From Euglena gracilis (taxonomy: Eukaryota; Euglenida; Euglenophyceae; Euglenales): a DNA stretch of 64,000 bases. Below are positions 44,583-51,155 of this stretch, piece after piece (position 1 is the first letter of the stretch; each line of letters opens with the position of its first letter). Below the pieces are notes generated by a model. That model saw only the letters and a list, made by a program, of their open reading frames with translations, did no database searches and was not told the DNA's origin. Made by a program: the position numbers and the translations under genes. The stretch is taken from NCBI GenBank assembly GCA_039621445.1, contig CP154956.1, positions 56,803,220 to 56,867,219 on the forward strand, read 5' to 3'.

Positions 44583-44818
44583 TTTTTTTTTTGCACCGGT
44601 GTTCCTGATCCTGCCCAACTGCAAACCGCATCTTGGAACTGGGCATGCGTGACTCCAAACGAGGCATCACAGCTGAGCAGCCCCATGAAGTTTCTGAGGT
44701 CCTCCTCAAGTGCATCGGGGAGCCTGTGAAGACGCCCAGCATGCTGTTTGCCTTCAACAACACGATATTCTGGGATTGGCTCCTTGAGATGGGCTTCCCT
44801 GCGGATTTCAAAGCCTGA
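31286..44818 (+). CDS. 2-deoxy-scyllo-inosose synthase-like cyclase gene
   Basis: Six exons (31286-31670, 31725-31809, 32621-32719, 39162-39504, 39906-39966, 44619-44818) join to 1,173 nt: 390 codons plus TGA. The protein is a sugar phosphate cyclase of the 3-dehydroquinate synthase fold, an NAD-dependent, metal-dependent enzyme that cyclises a sugar phosphate. Visible in order: WGGGAVLNVGG (NAD site, residues 104-114), QIPTTLLAMHD (128-138), SLK (142-144), GRKNNIGSYYAP (151-162), GLGELAKN with presumed metal ligand E186, KKFGMIFEYGHTVSHAIE with H260 (250-267), PHG with H277, and DSKRG (336-340). The N instead of D in the nucleotide loop, EYGHT, SLK and DSKRG favour the 2-deoxy-scyllo-inosose synthase type over dehydroquinate synthase. 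The length of about 390 fits. The usual HGE reads HGL here, so catalysis may be altered. Start: ATG at 31,286 directly after TAA. Other cyclase subfamilies remain possible; substrate is inferred. Confidence 0.85.
31671..31724 (+). other. Cyclase intron 1, 54 nt, nonconventional
   Basis: Read through, it would insert 18 residues between YVQ and PTT. Removing exactly 54 nt restores QIPTT. The intron starts AAC and has CAG at +4 to +6 and CTG at -8 to -6. C31674-C31678 (CAGGC) pair with G31715-G31719 (GCCTG). No GT-AG choice restores the motif. A flanking direct repeat CAG (31,667 and 31,721) makes the cut ambiguous by sequence alone; the family motif favours this phase. Confidence 0.75.
31725..31809 (+). 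CDS. Cyclase exon 2
   Basis: Completes codon 129 and encodes residues to the first two bases of codon 157. Contains PTTLLAMHD, SLK and GRKNNI, the active-site segment that in this family binds the substrate phosphate and NAD. It ends in ATTGG, where the next two residues of the conserved G-x-Y/F-Y-x-P motif must come from exon 3. Confidence 0.85.
31810..32620 (+). other. Cyclase intron 2, 811 nt, nonconventional
   Basis: The 5' segment CCAGCATTTCTGTTG (31,812-31,826) pairs with CAACAGAAAGGCTGG (32,602-32,616) at 14 of 15 positions. CAG sits at +4 to +6 and CTG at -8 to -6. Removal gives ATT GG|G AGC TAT TAT GCA CCC, that is IGSYYAP, with the spacing expected in the family. The interior holds short CCCTAA-like sequence near 31,927-31,970 and no gene. 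Confidence 0.85.
32621..32719 (+). CDS. Cyclase exon 3 (metal-ligand glutamate)
   Basis: Encodes residues 157-190 (both ends split codons). SYYAPILSLIDVAFCRTLPP is the family's substrate-lobe segment and FSGLGELAKN carries the presumed metal-binding glutamate (E186) and lysine (K189). In the genome this frame is isolated between repeats, and only joining it to exons 2 and 4 makes sense of it. Confidence 0.85.
32822..33230 (-). repeat. Family A fragment with palindrome
   Basis: Inverted family A fragment: GACGCCGG hairpins at 32,838-32,960, then sequence matching the right half of the 23-kb unit, ending CCACCGCTGGCCGTCTGTTA. At 32,961-33,053 is a palindrome of about 43-bp arms (GTCATTCCTAAAAATGTCAC ... 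GGTGACATTTTAGGAATGAC) with one length difference and a CTCATA loop. Confidence 0.85.
33250..33345. repeat. 31-bp tandem repeat, inverted cluster
   Basis: Three units of CACGTTTTCAATGAGGGCAT-type sequence followed by CTGTGGCAATGA or CTGTGTTCAGG. They are complementary to the units at 27,179-27,312. Confidence 0.85.
33385..34296 (-). pseudogene. PHD-like zinc-finger gene relic, copy 2
   Basis: Reading the - strand from the ATG at 34,296, about 134 codons have good composition (MAKRTANFVNGLLPPPPRTE..., later ELAAVANCLEFAKLCQHRQ and TGWELEPSLLFDEASVIEQC). The cysteine part then continues in another frame: VVCDACGLAYHFHCQDLRRP at about 33,790-33,850, a C-x2-C-x4-H-x2-C block as in PHD fingers. 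The first cysteine pair (CGFC) present in copy 1 is missing here because about 165 bp are deleted. Shortly after the block the gene is split by the foldback element at 33,525-33,767; homology with copy 1 resumes at 33,385-33,516. It lies inside cyclase intron 3 on the opposite strand. I regard it as a broken member of a repeated gene, possibly part of a larger mobile element. Confidence 0.6.
33525..33767. mobile_element. Foldback element copy 3, 8-bp duplication
   Basis: A 243-bp element that is almost entirely two inverted arms (GGTACTTGTCTGTTATCGTA ... TACGATAACAGACAAGTACC). The direct repeat CAAAAAAG lies at 33,517-33,524 and 33,768-33,775. The matching site in PHD-like copy 1 (near 26,340) is uninterrupted and has a single CTTTTTTTG, which confirms the duplication. 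Centre: GCGCTACATGGCCACGTTGCGC. No coding capacity. Confidence 0.95.
34330..34475. repeat. 31-bp tandem repeat, second inverted cluster
   Basis: Four units of CACGTTTTCAATGAGGGCAT-type sequence, like 33,250-33,345. The region 34,580-34,690 adds an inverted repeat (AAATTGTGGCTGAGCCCAGA ... TCTGGGCTCAGCCACAATTT) around a short centre, bridging to the next family A copy. Confidence 0.85.
34690..35290 (-). repeat. Family A repeat without MITE (empty sites)
   Basis: Inverted family A copy with both internal blocks (CCCGAGATACGCTCGC, and CAGAGATACGCTCGCGATCG) and hairpins at 35,130-35,290. At about 35,078-35,089 it has the uninterrupted TA site of MITE-1 (GCAGATTAGTGG) and near 34,709-34,720 that of MITE-2 (CGAGGGGTAACT). 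Confidence 0.85.
35291..36535. other. No gene; degenerate short repeats
   Basis: At 35,790-36,020 words such as ACACATGAAATTAGGAATTT and CAAAATTAGGCA recur imperfectly. At 36,155-36,440 the phrase TTTTTCCCGGCA recurs about six times. The rest is unassigned. GTCGGCCAGCCGTGTG occurs near 35,328 and 36,068. Confidence 0.5.
36536..36597 (+). pseudogene. tRNA-like remnant lacking an anticodon arm
   Basis: GGCGAGTGGCCCAGTGGTAC resembles a tRNA 5' half with an internal promoter A box, and GTGGGTTCAATTCCC resembles a B box and T-arm. AGGCGAG can pair imperfectly with CTCATCT. Only about nine bases separate the D-like and T-like arms, too few for an anticodon arm, so this is not a functional tRNA. 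It could be the head of a tRNA-derived SINE or a deleted tRNA copy. Confidence 0.4.
36598..37835. other. No gene recognised
   Basis: AT-rich, with a CACATGCAC-rich patch near 36,830-36,870 and a direct repeat of GATGCTG words at 37,092-37,165. G/C runs at 37,405-37,450 face each other and could form a hairpin. Confidence 0.4.
37836..37945. repeat. 18-bp-type tandem repeat
   Basis: About six imperfect units of TGGACAAGATGCAGACA/TACT. It reads as a repetitive peptide in several frames on both strands, an artefact of the repeat. Confidence 0.85.
37946..39144. other. No gene; G/C-run repeats within intron 3
   Basis: Contains the dispersed phrase GGGTGCCTGCCC(C)TAGCAGGCAC shared with 8.45 kb, many C and G runs, and a one-armed relative of the 25.7-kb palindrome at 38,995-39,055. 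No exon is needed here for the cyclase frame. Confidence 0.5.
39162..39504 (+). CDS. Cyclase exon 4 (C-terminal active-site domain)
   Basis: Encodes residues 190-304. Contains IKAKMTVLADDAYEKK, the EYGHTVSHAIE metal-binding motif (H260, and H264 nearby) and IPHGLGVAYGM (H277). The lysine and histidines of the family's active site are present, but the glutamate of HGE is replaced by leucine (L279). It ends IPRQIKRA. Confidence 0.9.
39505..39905 (+). other. Cyclase intron 4, 401 nt, nonconventional
   Basis: TTCGGCTG (39,506-39,513) pairs perfectly with CAGCCGAA (39,895-39,902). With the boundary chosen so that CGG at +4 to +6 faces CCG at -8 to -6, the join is in frame (KRA-RHKHDAM). Starting exon 5 at 39,903 is also in frame and adds one aspartate. 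Reading through exon 4 would end at a TAG at 39,523. The interior contains a CA repeat at 39,557-39,580. Confidence 0.65.
39557..39580. repeat. (CA)n microsatellite
   Basis: A run of about 12 CA units inside cyclase intron 4. Confidence 0.95.
39906..39966 (+). CDS. Cyclase exon 5 (short)
   Basis: Encodes about 20 residues, RHKHDAMCNLLIQKWPLPEP, at the place where the family has its R/H-rich helix followed by a leucine pair and a proline-containing turn. It is weakly conserved in the family, so support comes mainly from the two flanking paired-end introns and the preserved frame. Confidence 0.65.
40256..40432. repeat. CTGT/CTAT microsatellite
   Basis: Tetranucleotide array with a pure CTGT core (40,314-40,361) flanked by CTAT/CTCT variants. 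It lies in cyclase intron 5. Confidence 0.95.
40690..41190. repeat. Dispersed repeat D, copy 2
   Basis: Aligns with 28,080-28,610 through CCAGCGATGACAACTG, AGTTCAGCCAGCTGTGATCA, AATTCCCAATCTGACCAGCA and ACAGGCGTCGGGCCCAGAAA. It lacks the 31-bp tandem expansion. Both copies end beside AAAATA(G/T)GTTT. Confidence 0.85.
41191..43259. other. No gene; G/C-run sequence in intron 5
   Basis: Includes ACCCCCCCCAGATTG-type words near 41,430-41,530 related to the CCCCCAAATAATA repeat and CTCCGGCGCAGCACCGGAGG at 43,121-43,140. No supported exon. Confidence 0.45.
43260..43560. repeat. TTTGCA-phrase repeat
   Basis: About ten imperfect phrases of TTTGCA(C/T)TT(C/G)A. This is the style of the MITE-1 interior, but I see no CACCTAACG end, so it may be a distant relative or an independent repeat. 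Confidence 0.5.
43561..44520. other. No gene; repeat fragments in intron 5
   Basis: Contains another G/C-run unit with CACTG(T/G)C...CCAGTGACAGATGCGAAACG near 44,065 and GGCCAGTGGA words. No exon recognised. Confidence 0.4.
44521..44593. repeat. T tract at 3' end of intron 5
   Basis: About 70 bp of T with a few G. It lies 25 bp upstream of cyclase exon 6. It resembles an exaggerated pyrimidine tract, though the intron does not end in AG. Confidence 0.9.
44619..44818 (+). CDS. Cyclase exon 6 (C-terminus and stop)
   Basis: Encodes residues 325-390 and TGA at 44,816. NRILELGMRDSKRG followed by VSEVLLKCIGEPVKT matches the C-terminal DNKRG...(I/V)LL..(I/L)G.P pattern of 2-deoxy-scyllo-inosose synthases. 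The frame has a stop 10 nt upstream of the exon (TGA at 44,606), so it must be entered by splicing. The opposite-strand 135-codon frame here is its shadow. Confidence 0.8.
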
Positions 44819-46017
44819 TGGATGCTATGCTTCCAGAACAGGCTTCTTTTTGTGAACGATTGAGAAGTGCCACAACCCACGGCACAAACAGTTTGTTGCA
44901 ATCATTCCCTCAGAGTTTGACAACTGCAAAATTTGGTGGGAAACAATTCAAATGACACTTTTTCTGGCGCTTTTCTTTCCTGTTGGTGGAACAAATGAAA
45001 ACTTTGAGGATTTTCTTTTTCTTTGCATATTTTTGGACATTTTCACGCCACTCCACATTGTTTTGCAATCGTCGCTTTTTTTCTGACACAGCAGAATTCT
45101 GGTTGTGCCCAAAGCTTTGCTGTATTTTGAAGAAAGTGAACGATGGAAGGTCGTAAGGGGGGGGATGGAGGGGCCGAGTGGGACCATGCAGGACTAGTAT
45201 TAATAAGTTAGTATTAGTAAGGTATTTTCTTTTGGGGAGCCGTTTTATGGGTCCATAAATGACAGGCCAAAAAGACCCAATGATTGTTTGGGTAAAGTTG
45301 TGGGGTTTGCGGGGTGAAGATTTATGCACACACTGGGGTAAAAGCCGTTGTTCAGGGGTAAACGCAACGGACCCCCCCCCTGTTCAGGGGAACATTTCTT
45401 TGATGTTGTTTCCAGGAATTTTTTTAAGGTTTGACCCTGGGGGGGGGTACGATGCGATTTTTTTTCGGTTCTGCTGAAATGTTTTCAATCTAGAAAAGAT
45501 GAGCATTCGGATTGTATTTGTCCCTGATGGGGAGCACGTCGTCGGCTAGCTGACTCACAGGAACATGAGGTGAGCCATTGCGCAAAGGCTTTCAAAAATA
45601 ATTGCTGAATTGTTCAAAAAAAAAAACCCGCAACTGGCAAAATGGACAAAACTGGCAAAAGCTAACCCAAGGATGCTGGAAATGGCCAAAGATGCAGCTC
45701 CCATAAAACAAAAAACAACACCCTGAAGGGAGATTCATGAGGAAAATGCTTCTGCACTGCGGTGATCAATGAAGCATTTTCACCAAGAGAAAGTTGTAAT
45801 CAAAAGAAGTAGTTTTGATCATAGATTTATTTGACACTGGTGTGACCCATCCCCCCCCCCCGGGAGTTTTCGAGAATGCCAGGGTGACAAAATTTCTTTT
45901 GGTGATACACAGGTGATACACACAAAAAAATTGTGTCACGTGTACATGTACAAAAATGTGTGACATACAAATTCAAATACAAATGCAAATGCACAGGGAT
46001 TCCCTCTGATTTGTGGC
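44819..46017. other. Cyclase 3' flank; no further gene seen
   Basis: Follows the cyclase stop. It contains a CCACAACCCACGGCACAAAC patch, then AT-rich sequence and G runs. No polyadenylation signal stands out. Confidence 0.4.
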
Positions 46018-46100
46018 ACGAATAATCACGAATAATCACGAATCACCACGAATTTTGGATTTTTCGAAAATCACGAATAATCACGAATATCACGAATAAC
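46018..46100. repeat. AATAATCACG simple repeat, cluster 1
   Basis: Repeated CACGAATAAT words. A second cluster of the same repeat is at 46,752-46,798. Between them (46,480-46,690) lies a degenerate AAAATGGCC-type repeat. Confidence 0.9.
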
Positions 46101-46751
46101 CACAAATGAGATTTTTTTTCCTGGAAATTTTTTTAGTTTACAAATGAAGTCATTCAGCATTCGGAACTGTGCTTTATTTATTCTTCTTCGGATTCTGACG
46201 ATGAGGTTGAGGACCGCTTCACTGTTGCGCAACAACACTGGCCGCGAGCGACTTTGCTTTCTGCTTTTGTGATGGATCATGTTTTCAGCCAAAAAGGGGT
46301 TTGTTTGGACAATGGAACGCTCACACAATGATGATGCATAGGTACATCGTTGGCAACTTTGTGTCCCTCCCCTTGTCCAACGACCGGGCTTGTCTGACGA
46401 CTACCCCCTCCCCCGGTCAGAAATGATCTTTTTGTATACATATGATTTGGTTCCGCCAAAATTGCTAACAGTTGGCCAAAAACAGTCAAAAATGACCAAA
46501 ATGGCCTGAAAATGGCCAAATGTGGCCCAAAATGGCCAAAAACCAAAAAAAAATGGCAAAAGGGAAAAAATACCAAAACGTCACCAAAAATCGCCCAAAG
46601 CGGCCAAAAGTGGGCCAAAGAGGGCCATGGTGTGGCCAACAGTTGCCAAAGGTGGCCAAAAGCGACCAATCAAGGCGAAAAGTGGTTAAAATGCCTGCCG
46701 GCATCCCAGCAGTCCATCATTTAGCTGAAAACCGCGCGGATTTTTGGGACC

Positions 46752-46798
46752 ACGAATAATCACGAATAATCACGAATAATCACGAATAATCATGAATC
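46752..46798. repeat. AATAATCACG simple repeat, cluster 2
   Basis: Four nearly perfect CACGAATAAT units followed by a diverged one. Same repeat as cluster 1. Confidence 0.95.
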
Positions 46799-46799
46799 A

Positions 46800-47365
46800 G
46801 AAATGGCGGTCCCCACCACGAATGGGAGGGAAACCCTGAAATGCAAAGTTTTGCGTCACATGCGCAATTTTTTTTTTGGTGAAAAACACGTAACAGAAAA
46901 CTTTTTTTGCCATAATTTCTTTGAGGTGAAACAAAAAAATTTGATGTGGTTCATTGAGTCTGCGCTAAGAGTGGTTTTGCCCCACCGCTCACCTCAAGAA
47001 ATCATCATCCTTCGGGTTAACCAAAAAAATCTTTCGGCTGTTTTGCATCGTGTGCAAATTTTCAAAATTCAAATTTCATATGATTTTCAACCTCAAAAAT
47101 CCCCCCCTTATCTGGGCCCTTGCAAAATTTGCGAAAAAATTTTAGGCTCATCATTTTGGCCAGACCAAACTGACACAGCAACGTTGGGATACACACTTTG
47201 TAACTGTCCACCCTTGGTCATTAACTTTCCTGATTGTTTCCTGGTTTGCACACACTTCTTTTTACCTTGCTCCCTGGAACAATATACATTGTGCATGCAA
47301 ATTGTAAAGTCATCCAGGGGCCGGGGCTCAAAGCAGCTTCTGTGCCCATTTTTTGAAAATTTCAG
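46800..47365. other. Long unassigned frame, not called
   Basis: A + frame of 212 codons runs 46,803-47,441 but has a phenylalanine/lysine-rich start and no domain. It overlaps the candidate exon below in a different frame. I do not call it a gene. Confidence 0.35.
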
Positions 47366-47461
47366 ACGACGACGGAAAGAAGTTTGCCTGCAGTTCTGGA
47401 GCCTGGCAGATGGTTTCTGCTCCCTTGGGCTTTCCGCATGACATTTCTGTCAGTGCCAGGT
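47366..47461 (+). CDS. Candidate exon, unknown gene
   Basis: After GAAAATTTCAG a frame reads DDDGKKFACSSGAWQMVSAP and on to FPHDISVSAR. It could end at a GT donor (AGGT|GTAACA) at 47,462. In that phase it joins in frame to the candidate terminal exon at 47,766. Composition is protein-like and less biased than its surroundings. No family is recognised. It lies 2.5 kb downstream of the cyclase on the same strand. If real, it shows that conventional GT-AG introns also occur here. Confidence 0.3.
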
Positions 47462-47765
47462 GTAACATGCTCAGGGTTGCAACCCACCCAAGCTGCATCT
47501 GCACTCCTCACTGCTGAGCTTCTTTGCATTTTTTTGTGAGCCTCTGAGCTTCGTTGCAAGTTTTCCCCCCAGTTTTTGTTTGGATGAGTTCTGGGTTTGG
47601 ATGAGTTTCTCAGTTCTCAGCTCTCAGGTCCAGCTTGTCGAAGGTGAACCCCGCTTGACAACCTTGAACGGGATGCATCATTTCCATGGTCTGAAATGCT
47701 GAATGCATTTGACCACAATTGCTAGTGTACTCTTAAGCTACCAACCACCCATTTTGCCTTTTCAG

Positions 47766-47911
47766 GGGACAGCCATCCCTTTGTGAACTATGTGATGTTG
47801 TGCATGTGTGGCCAAAGCTCTTGCTCACACTGTGTTATAGTTGCAGATACAGGAAACTTGTTTCAAGAAAAAGCCCTGTCCAGCTGGATTGCATCTTCAG
47901 TCAAAAAATGA
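47766..47911 (+). CDS. Candidate terminal exon, unknown gene
   Basis: Preceded by a pyrimidine-rich CCATTTTGCCTTTTCAG acceptor-like sequence. The frame from 47,768 reads DSHPFVNYVMLCMCGQSSCS... and ends at TGA 47,909-47,911. A second frame is also open here, so the choice rests on composition and on phase agreement with the exon at 47,366. No family is recognised. Confidence 0.3.
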
Positions 47912-48437
47912 GGTCTTTAAGCATCTGTTCTTGACAGGATAGGGCGTTCTGAGGACCTCATTTGATGCTTTGGGCATTTTCATTGCTTCATTTCTTCCAC
48001 GAGTTGATATTCATAACTTTTAGCTCACAACCAAAATGAATGCAGAAATCGCCAAAATGGGTCAAAAAAGAAGCTCTGTGGACTCGGGCTAGTCGTGGAA
48101 TCACGGGAAAGAAAGTGCCCTTCAGGATTTTTTTTTTTAAGTATTGGACCCCGGGGGTGGGACTGGCTGAACCCCCCCCCCCCCAGCGGGTCCCTCCCAC
48201 TGAGACCCCAGCGATGCCCAGCCTCCTCGCGGCGGGAGGGGGCAACGTGCCGAAATGGCACGGCAAACCGGGCAAGAAATTTTTGGGATGATGTGGACAC
48301 CCCCACCTTCGCCTCTTTGCCCCCCCCCCCTTGGTCCCTCACGATGTTCAACGCCGACCCCTCGTCCCCTCGACCCCCCCCCTTCAGTCCCTCACGATGT
48401 TCAACGCCGACCCCTCATCCCCCCCTTGTCTTTTTCA
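47912..48437. other. No gene recognised
   Basis: AT-rich to 48,120, then G/C runs. The phrases CCCTCACGATGTTCAACGCC (48,336 and 48,390) form a 54-bp tandem duplication. Confidence 0.4.
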
Positions 48438-48439
48438 GT

Positions 48440-48545
48440 CCCTGTCGTTGTTCTACGAGTGGCGCTGGCTCTTGGTGTGCCCGCGGGCGGCGTGGTGCTT
48501 GGCTATGCCCACGCTGACCTGCGGCACTGCGCCTTGTATGAGAGC
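48440..48545 (+). CDS. Candidate exon, unknown gene
   Basis: After CTTGTCTTTTTCAG the frame VPVVVLRVALALGVPAGGVV then GYAHADLRHCALYESH is open and has balanced, G/C-ending codons. Both ends are uncertain and the alternative frame is open too. It resembles a membrane-type hydrophobic segment. No family is recognised. Confidence 0.25.
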
Positions 48546-49201
48546 CATACCAAACCAAACCAAACCCCCGGCGGGGTCCCCCCAGAAGGGGGTTGGATGT
48601 ACTTTTTGGCCTTGAAAATTTTTGAAATTTTGAAAGCATTTTCGCAATTTTTGGCCATTTTCGGGGAAACAAGAGTGGGTCCCCCGGGACCCCCCCCCCC
48701 CCCTGGGCCCCCCCAGGAGGTGGGTGGGTGGGGGGGACCCAGGGTTGGATGGGAAGCCTTGAGGGGGGGGGGGGTCGGACCCCCCTCCTACCTCGAAACT
48801 GAGGGGGGGCCGAAAAATTTTCGATTTCATGGACGGGCAAAGGGCCGGAAATTGGTCGAAATTGGTCAGAAATCCCAGGTTTTTCTTTGAAAATCGATCC
48901 GAAAATGCTCATTTTTTGAATTTTTTTGAACATGTTTTTGGGGGAAAACACCAACACATCAAAAAATGGGCAATATGTCCAAAAGTTTGCAAAAAGGGTG
49001 TTCTTTGCTCATTTTCCGGCGCTGTGCGCCGGAAGAAAATTTTCTGCTATTTTTGGCACCTGTCAAGGGGGGGGGGGGGGGGGGGGTCCGGACCCCCCCT
49101 CCCAACATCTAGGGGGGGGGTGGTCCGGCCCCCCCCCCCCCCCTACCACCTACCTCAATACCGAAGGGCTTCCCATCCATCCCTGTGGGGACCCCCCTCC
49201 C
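48546..49201. other. No gene; G/C-run repeats
   Basis: Contains GGATGGGAAGCCTTG (shared with 38,336 and 8,094-type copies) and CATTTTCCGGCGCTGTGCGC. Frames are proline/glycine shadows. Confidence 0.45.
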
Positions 49202-49517
49202 CCAGGGTTTGATATAAGGAGGGCGTACATGGTTTAGGTGGGGGTCTCCCCCCCCCCCCCCCCCCCCCCCCTGGCCCGCAGGGGGGGGGGGGGTCCGGAC
49301 CACCCCCCCCCCCACCTGCCAGGGGGGTCCGGACCGACCCTCGGGGGGTTCCCGGGACCCCCCCAAAAAGGGTCAATTTTTTCCTCCGGCGCTTCGCGCC
49401 GAAAATTTTTTGCATTTTTGGCACATTTTTGCCCAAAAAGTGCCCAAAATGGCACTTTGGGTCGTTTTGGGGGGTCAAAAATTTTCGGCCACCCTGACCG
49501 CGCACCTGTGGGGGGGT

Positions 49518-49555
<38 letters not shown>

Positions 49556-49608
49556 TGGCCCGCAGGGGGGGTCCGGACCCCCCCCACCTGTCCTTATATC
49601 GAACCCTG
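49202..49608. mobile_element. TIR element B, copy 1
   Basis: Left end CCAGGGTTTGATATAAGGAG, right end TGTCCTTATATCGAACCCTG, inverted over at least 18 bp with one mismatch. The interior shares GGGTCAATTTTTTCCTCCGG, CGCGCCGAAAATTTTTTGCA and GTCGTTTTGGGGGGTCAAAA with copy 2 at 55,046-55,401. Flanks are C runs, so the target duplication cannot be read. One-ended relics begin at 49,829 and 56,891. Confidence 0.8.
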
Positions 49609-50287
49609 CCCTCCCCCCCATCTTAAAAAAAACCCTGATGCCGTTAAATAGGGTGTTGCAAGGCTCTATTTTTGTTCATGACTCGTGAGCCCTGGGGGAG
49701 TTATATCCAAATTACAATTTTTTTTGGCAAGCAGGCTCCCTCCATCATGCAACACCCTGGAGGTGCACTTGGACCATACCCTTTTAGAGATGGCACAACG
49801 TTCTAGACAAAGTACCTGCACACACCCAGGGTTTGATATAAGGAGGACTGCCCCCCCCCCCTTTGAGGGATCTCAGGGTGGTCCTAAGCAAAAAATCATT
49901 TCTCGTCCCAGCACATTCAATGAAAAGTCCACAGGAAAATGACCCAAAGAATGGCCAAAATGGCGAAAAACAGGTCGACTTCGGGGGGAAAGCCACTGTG
50001 GCAATCTTGGACCATCGCCCAACCACTTAAAACGTCAAATTTCGACCCTTTCAAGCATTGTCGGCCCCACACATGCCCCACAAGAAACCTCAGAACCTAC
50101 ATCCCTTCCATGTGCAGCCGAATCACGAAATCCCTAAATTTGCCAAATTCCAAGATGTGTGCCCGAAGGATGAGAAAAGATCAGGTGCTATGTGCACCAA
50201 TATAACCCAGGGCTGCATGGAAATCCTGGAACTCTGGCAGTGGTGGGTGTCAACCCCCCCCCCAACCCCATCCAAGCACCTATAGCT
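49609..50287. other. No gene; one element B end
   Basis: Starts with the right flank of element B. A second left end (CCAGGGTTTGATATAAGGAG) is at 49,829 without a matching right end. Nothing else is supported. Confidence 0.45.
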
Positions 50288-50330
50288 AAAATGGCCTAAA
50301 ATGGCCTAAAATGGCCTAAAATGGCCCCTC
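50288..50330. repeat. (CTAAAATGGC)n, cluster 1
   Basis: Four units of CTAAAATGGC. The same decamer array is found at 51,112-51,155 and 52,363-52,418. The words CAAGCACCTATAG just before it recur inverted at 52,438-52,450, so the clusters mark ends of larger repeats. Confidence 0.95.
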
Positions 50331-51111
50331 CCCCCCCCAGTGCTGGGGTCTATGGATAAAATGGTGGAGCGACAAGAGTGAAAGAAAGGGGGCATATGAC
50401 AGGGAAGGGGGAGAAGAAGGAGTGCAGGCAGCGGCGACCCTCCGCACGCCCCGGAAAACGCGACCACGCGGTCTGCACAACGGGAGAAAGTTAGAGAAGG
50501 GGTGGAAAAACCTGGCCCACAACGCGGGGTTAATGGGGGCAAAAAAAAAAAAGGAATACGAGCGTTGGGAAAGCGGTTAATGAGAAAGGATAGAGCAAAA
50601 AGAAGGGGGTACGTGAATCCTCCCCCCCCGGCCCGCAGGCCGAAGCGAGCGGACCCCAAAAAAAAAATGGACGAGCAAGATGACCAAAGCGGGAGGACCC
50701 AAGGAAGAAAAAGAGCCAAAGGCAAGATAGAAGAGGGGGAAGGTCCAATGTATCGGAGCATGGAGCCAAAAAACTGCGACATACGACGTGAGGTAACAAG
50801 AGAAAGCCCAGAAGAACATCAGAGAAGAAATGATACGTCCCCCTCACCAACACGAAATGCTAAGATGAAGAGGAACAGGGTGGAAAATGGCAACGAAGAG
50901 GAGAAAGGGAGAAAACTTGCAAAACAGAATGGATCTGCACGAGAACTGATAAGGAGTAAACCCAGAAGTCGGGGAAGGACCCGTCGCCACCAAGGCCCCG
51001 AGAAAAAAGTAAAGGGGCATGAGAAAAATGGCTAAAATCCGACTAAACCCCGCCCTAATCCCAAACCTGTCTAAAATGACTTTTTGACCCCCTATAGGTG
51101 GGGGTCCCTAA
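50331..51111 (+). other. Basic low-complexity open frame region
   Basis: A 177-codon + frame (50,502-51,035) is rich in K, R and E with no domain. Between the decamer clusters the DNA is unusually free of homopolymers and purine-rich, the complement of the pyrimidine-rich style at 18-20 kb. It could be one more decayed coding insert. Not called as a gene. Confidence 0.3.
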
Positions 51112-51155
51112 AATGGCCTAAAATGGCCTAAAATGGCCTAAAATGGCCTAAAATG
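51112..51155. repeat. (CTAAAATGGC)n, cluster 2
   Basis: Four to five decamer units ending TAAAATGGGAAATTTTTT, like the end of cluster 3 (TAAAATGGGGAATTTTTT). Confidence 0.95.

Larger units (their letters stand above)
39967..44618 (+). other. Cyclase intron 5, 4.7 kb, nonconventional
   Basis: GCAGG (39,969-39,973) pairs with CCTGC (44,610-44,614), giving CAG at +4 to +6 and CTG at -8 to -6. Removal gives GAG CCA C|CT GCA AAC, in frame (E-P-P-A-N). The interior contains a CTGT/CTAT microsatellite, dispersed repeat D copy 2, G/C-run repeats and a T tract close to its 3' end. Confidence 0.75.

Noticed and set aside
46803-47441. A 212-codon + strand protein
   Set aside because: Composition is biased, there is no domain, and it conflicts with the better supported candidate exon at 47,366.
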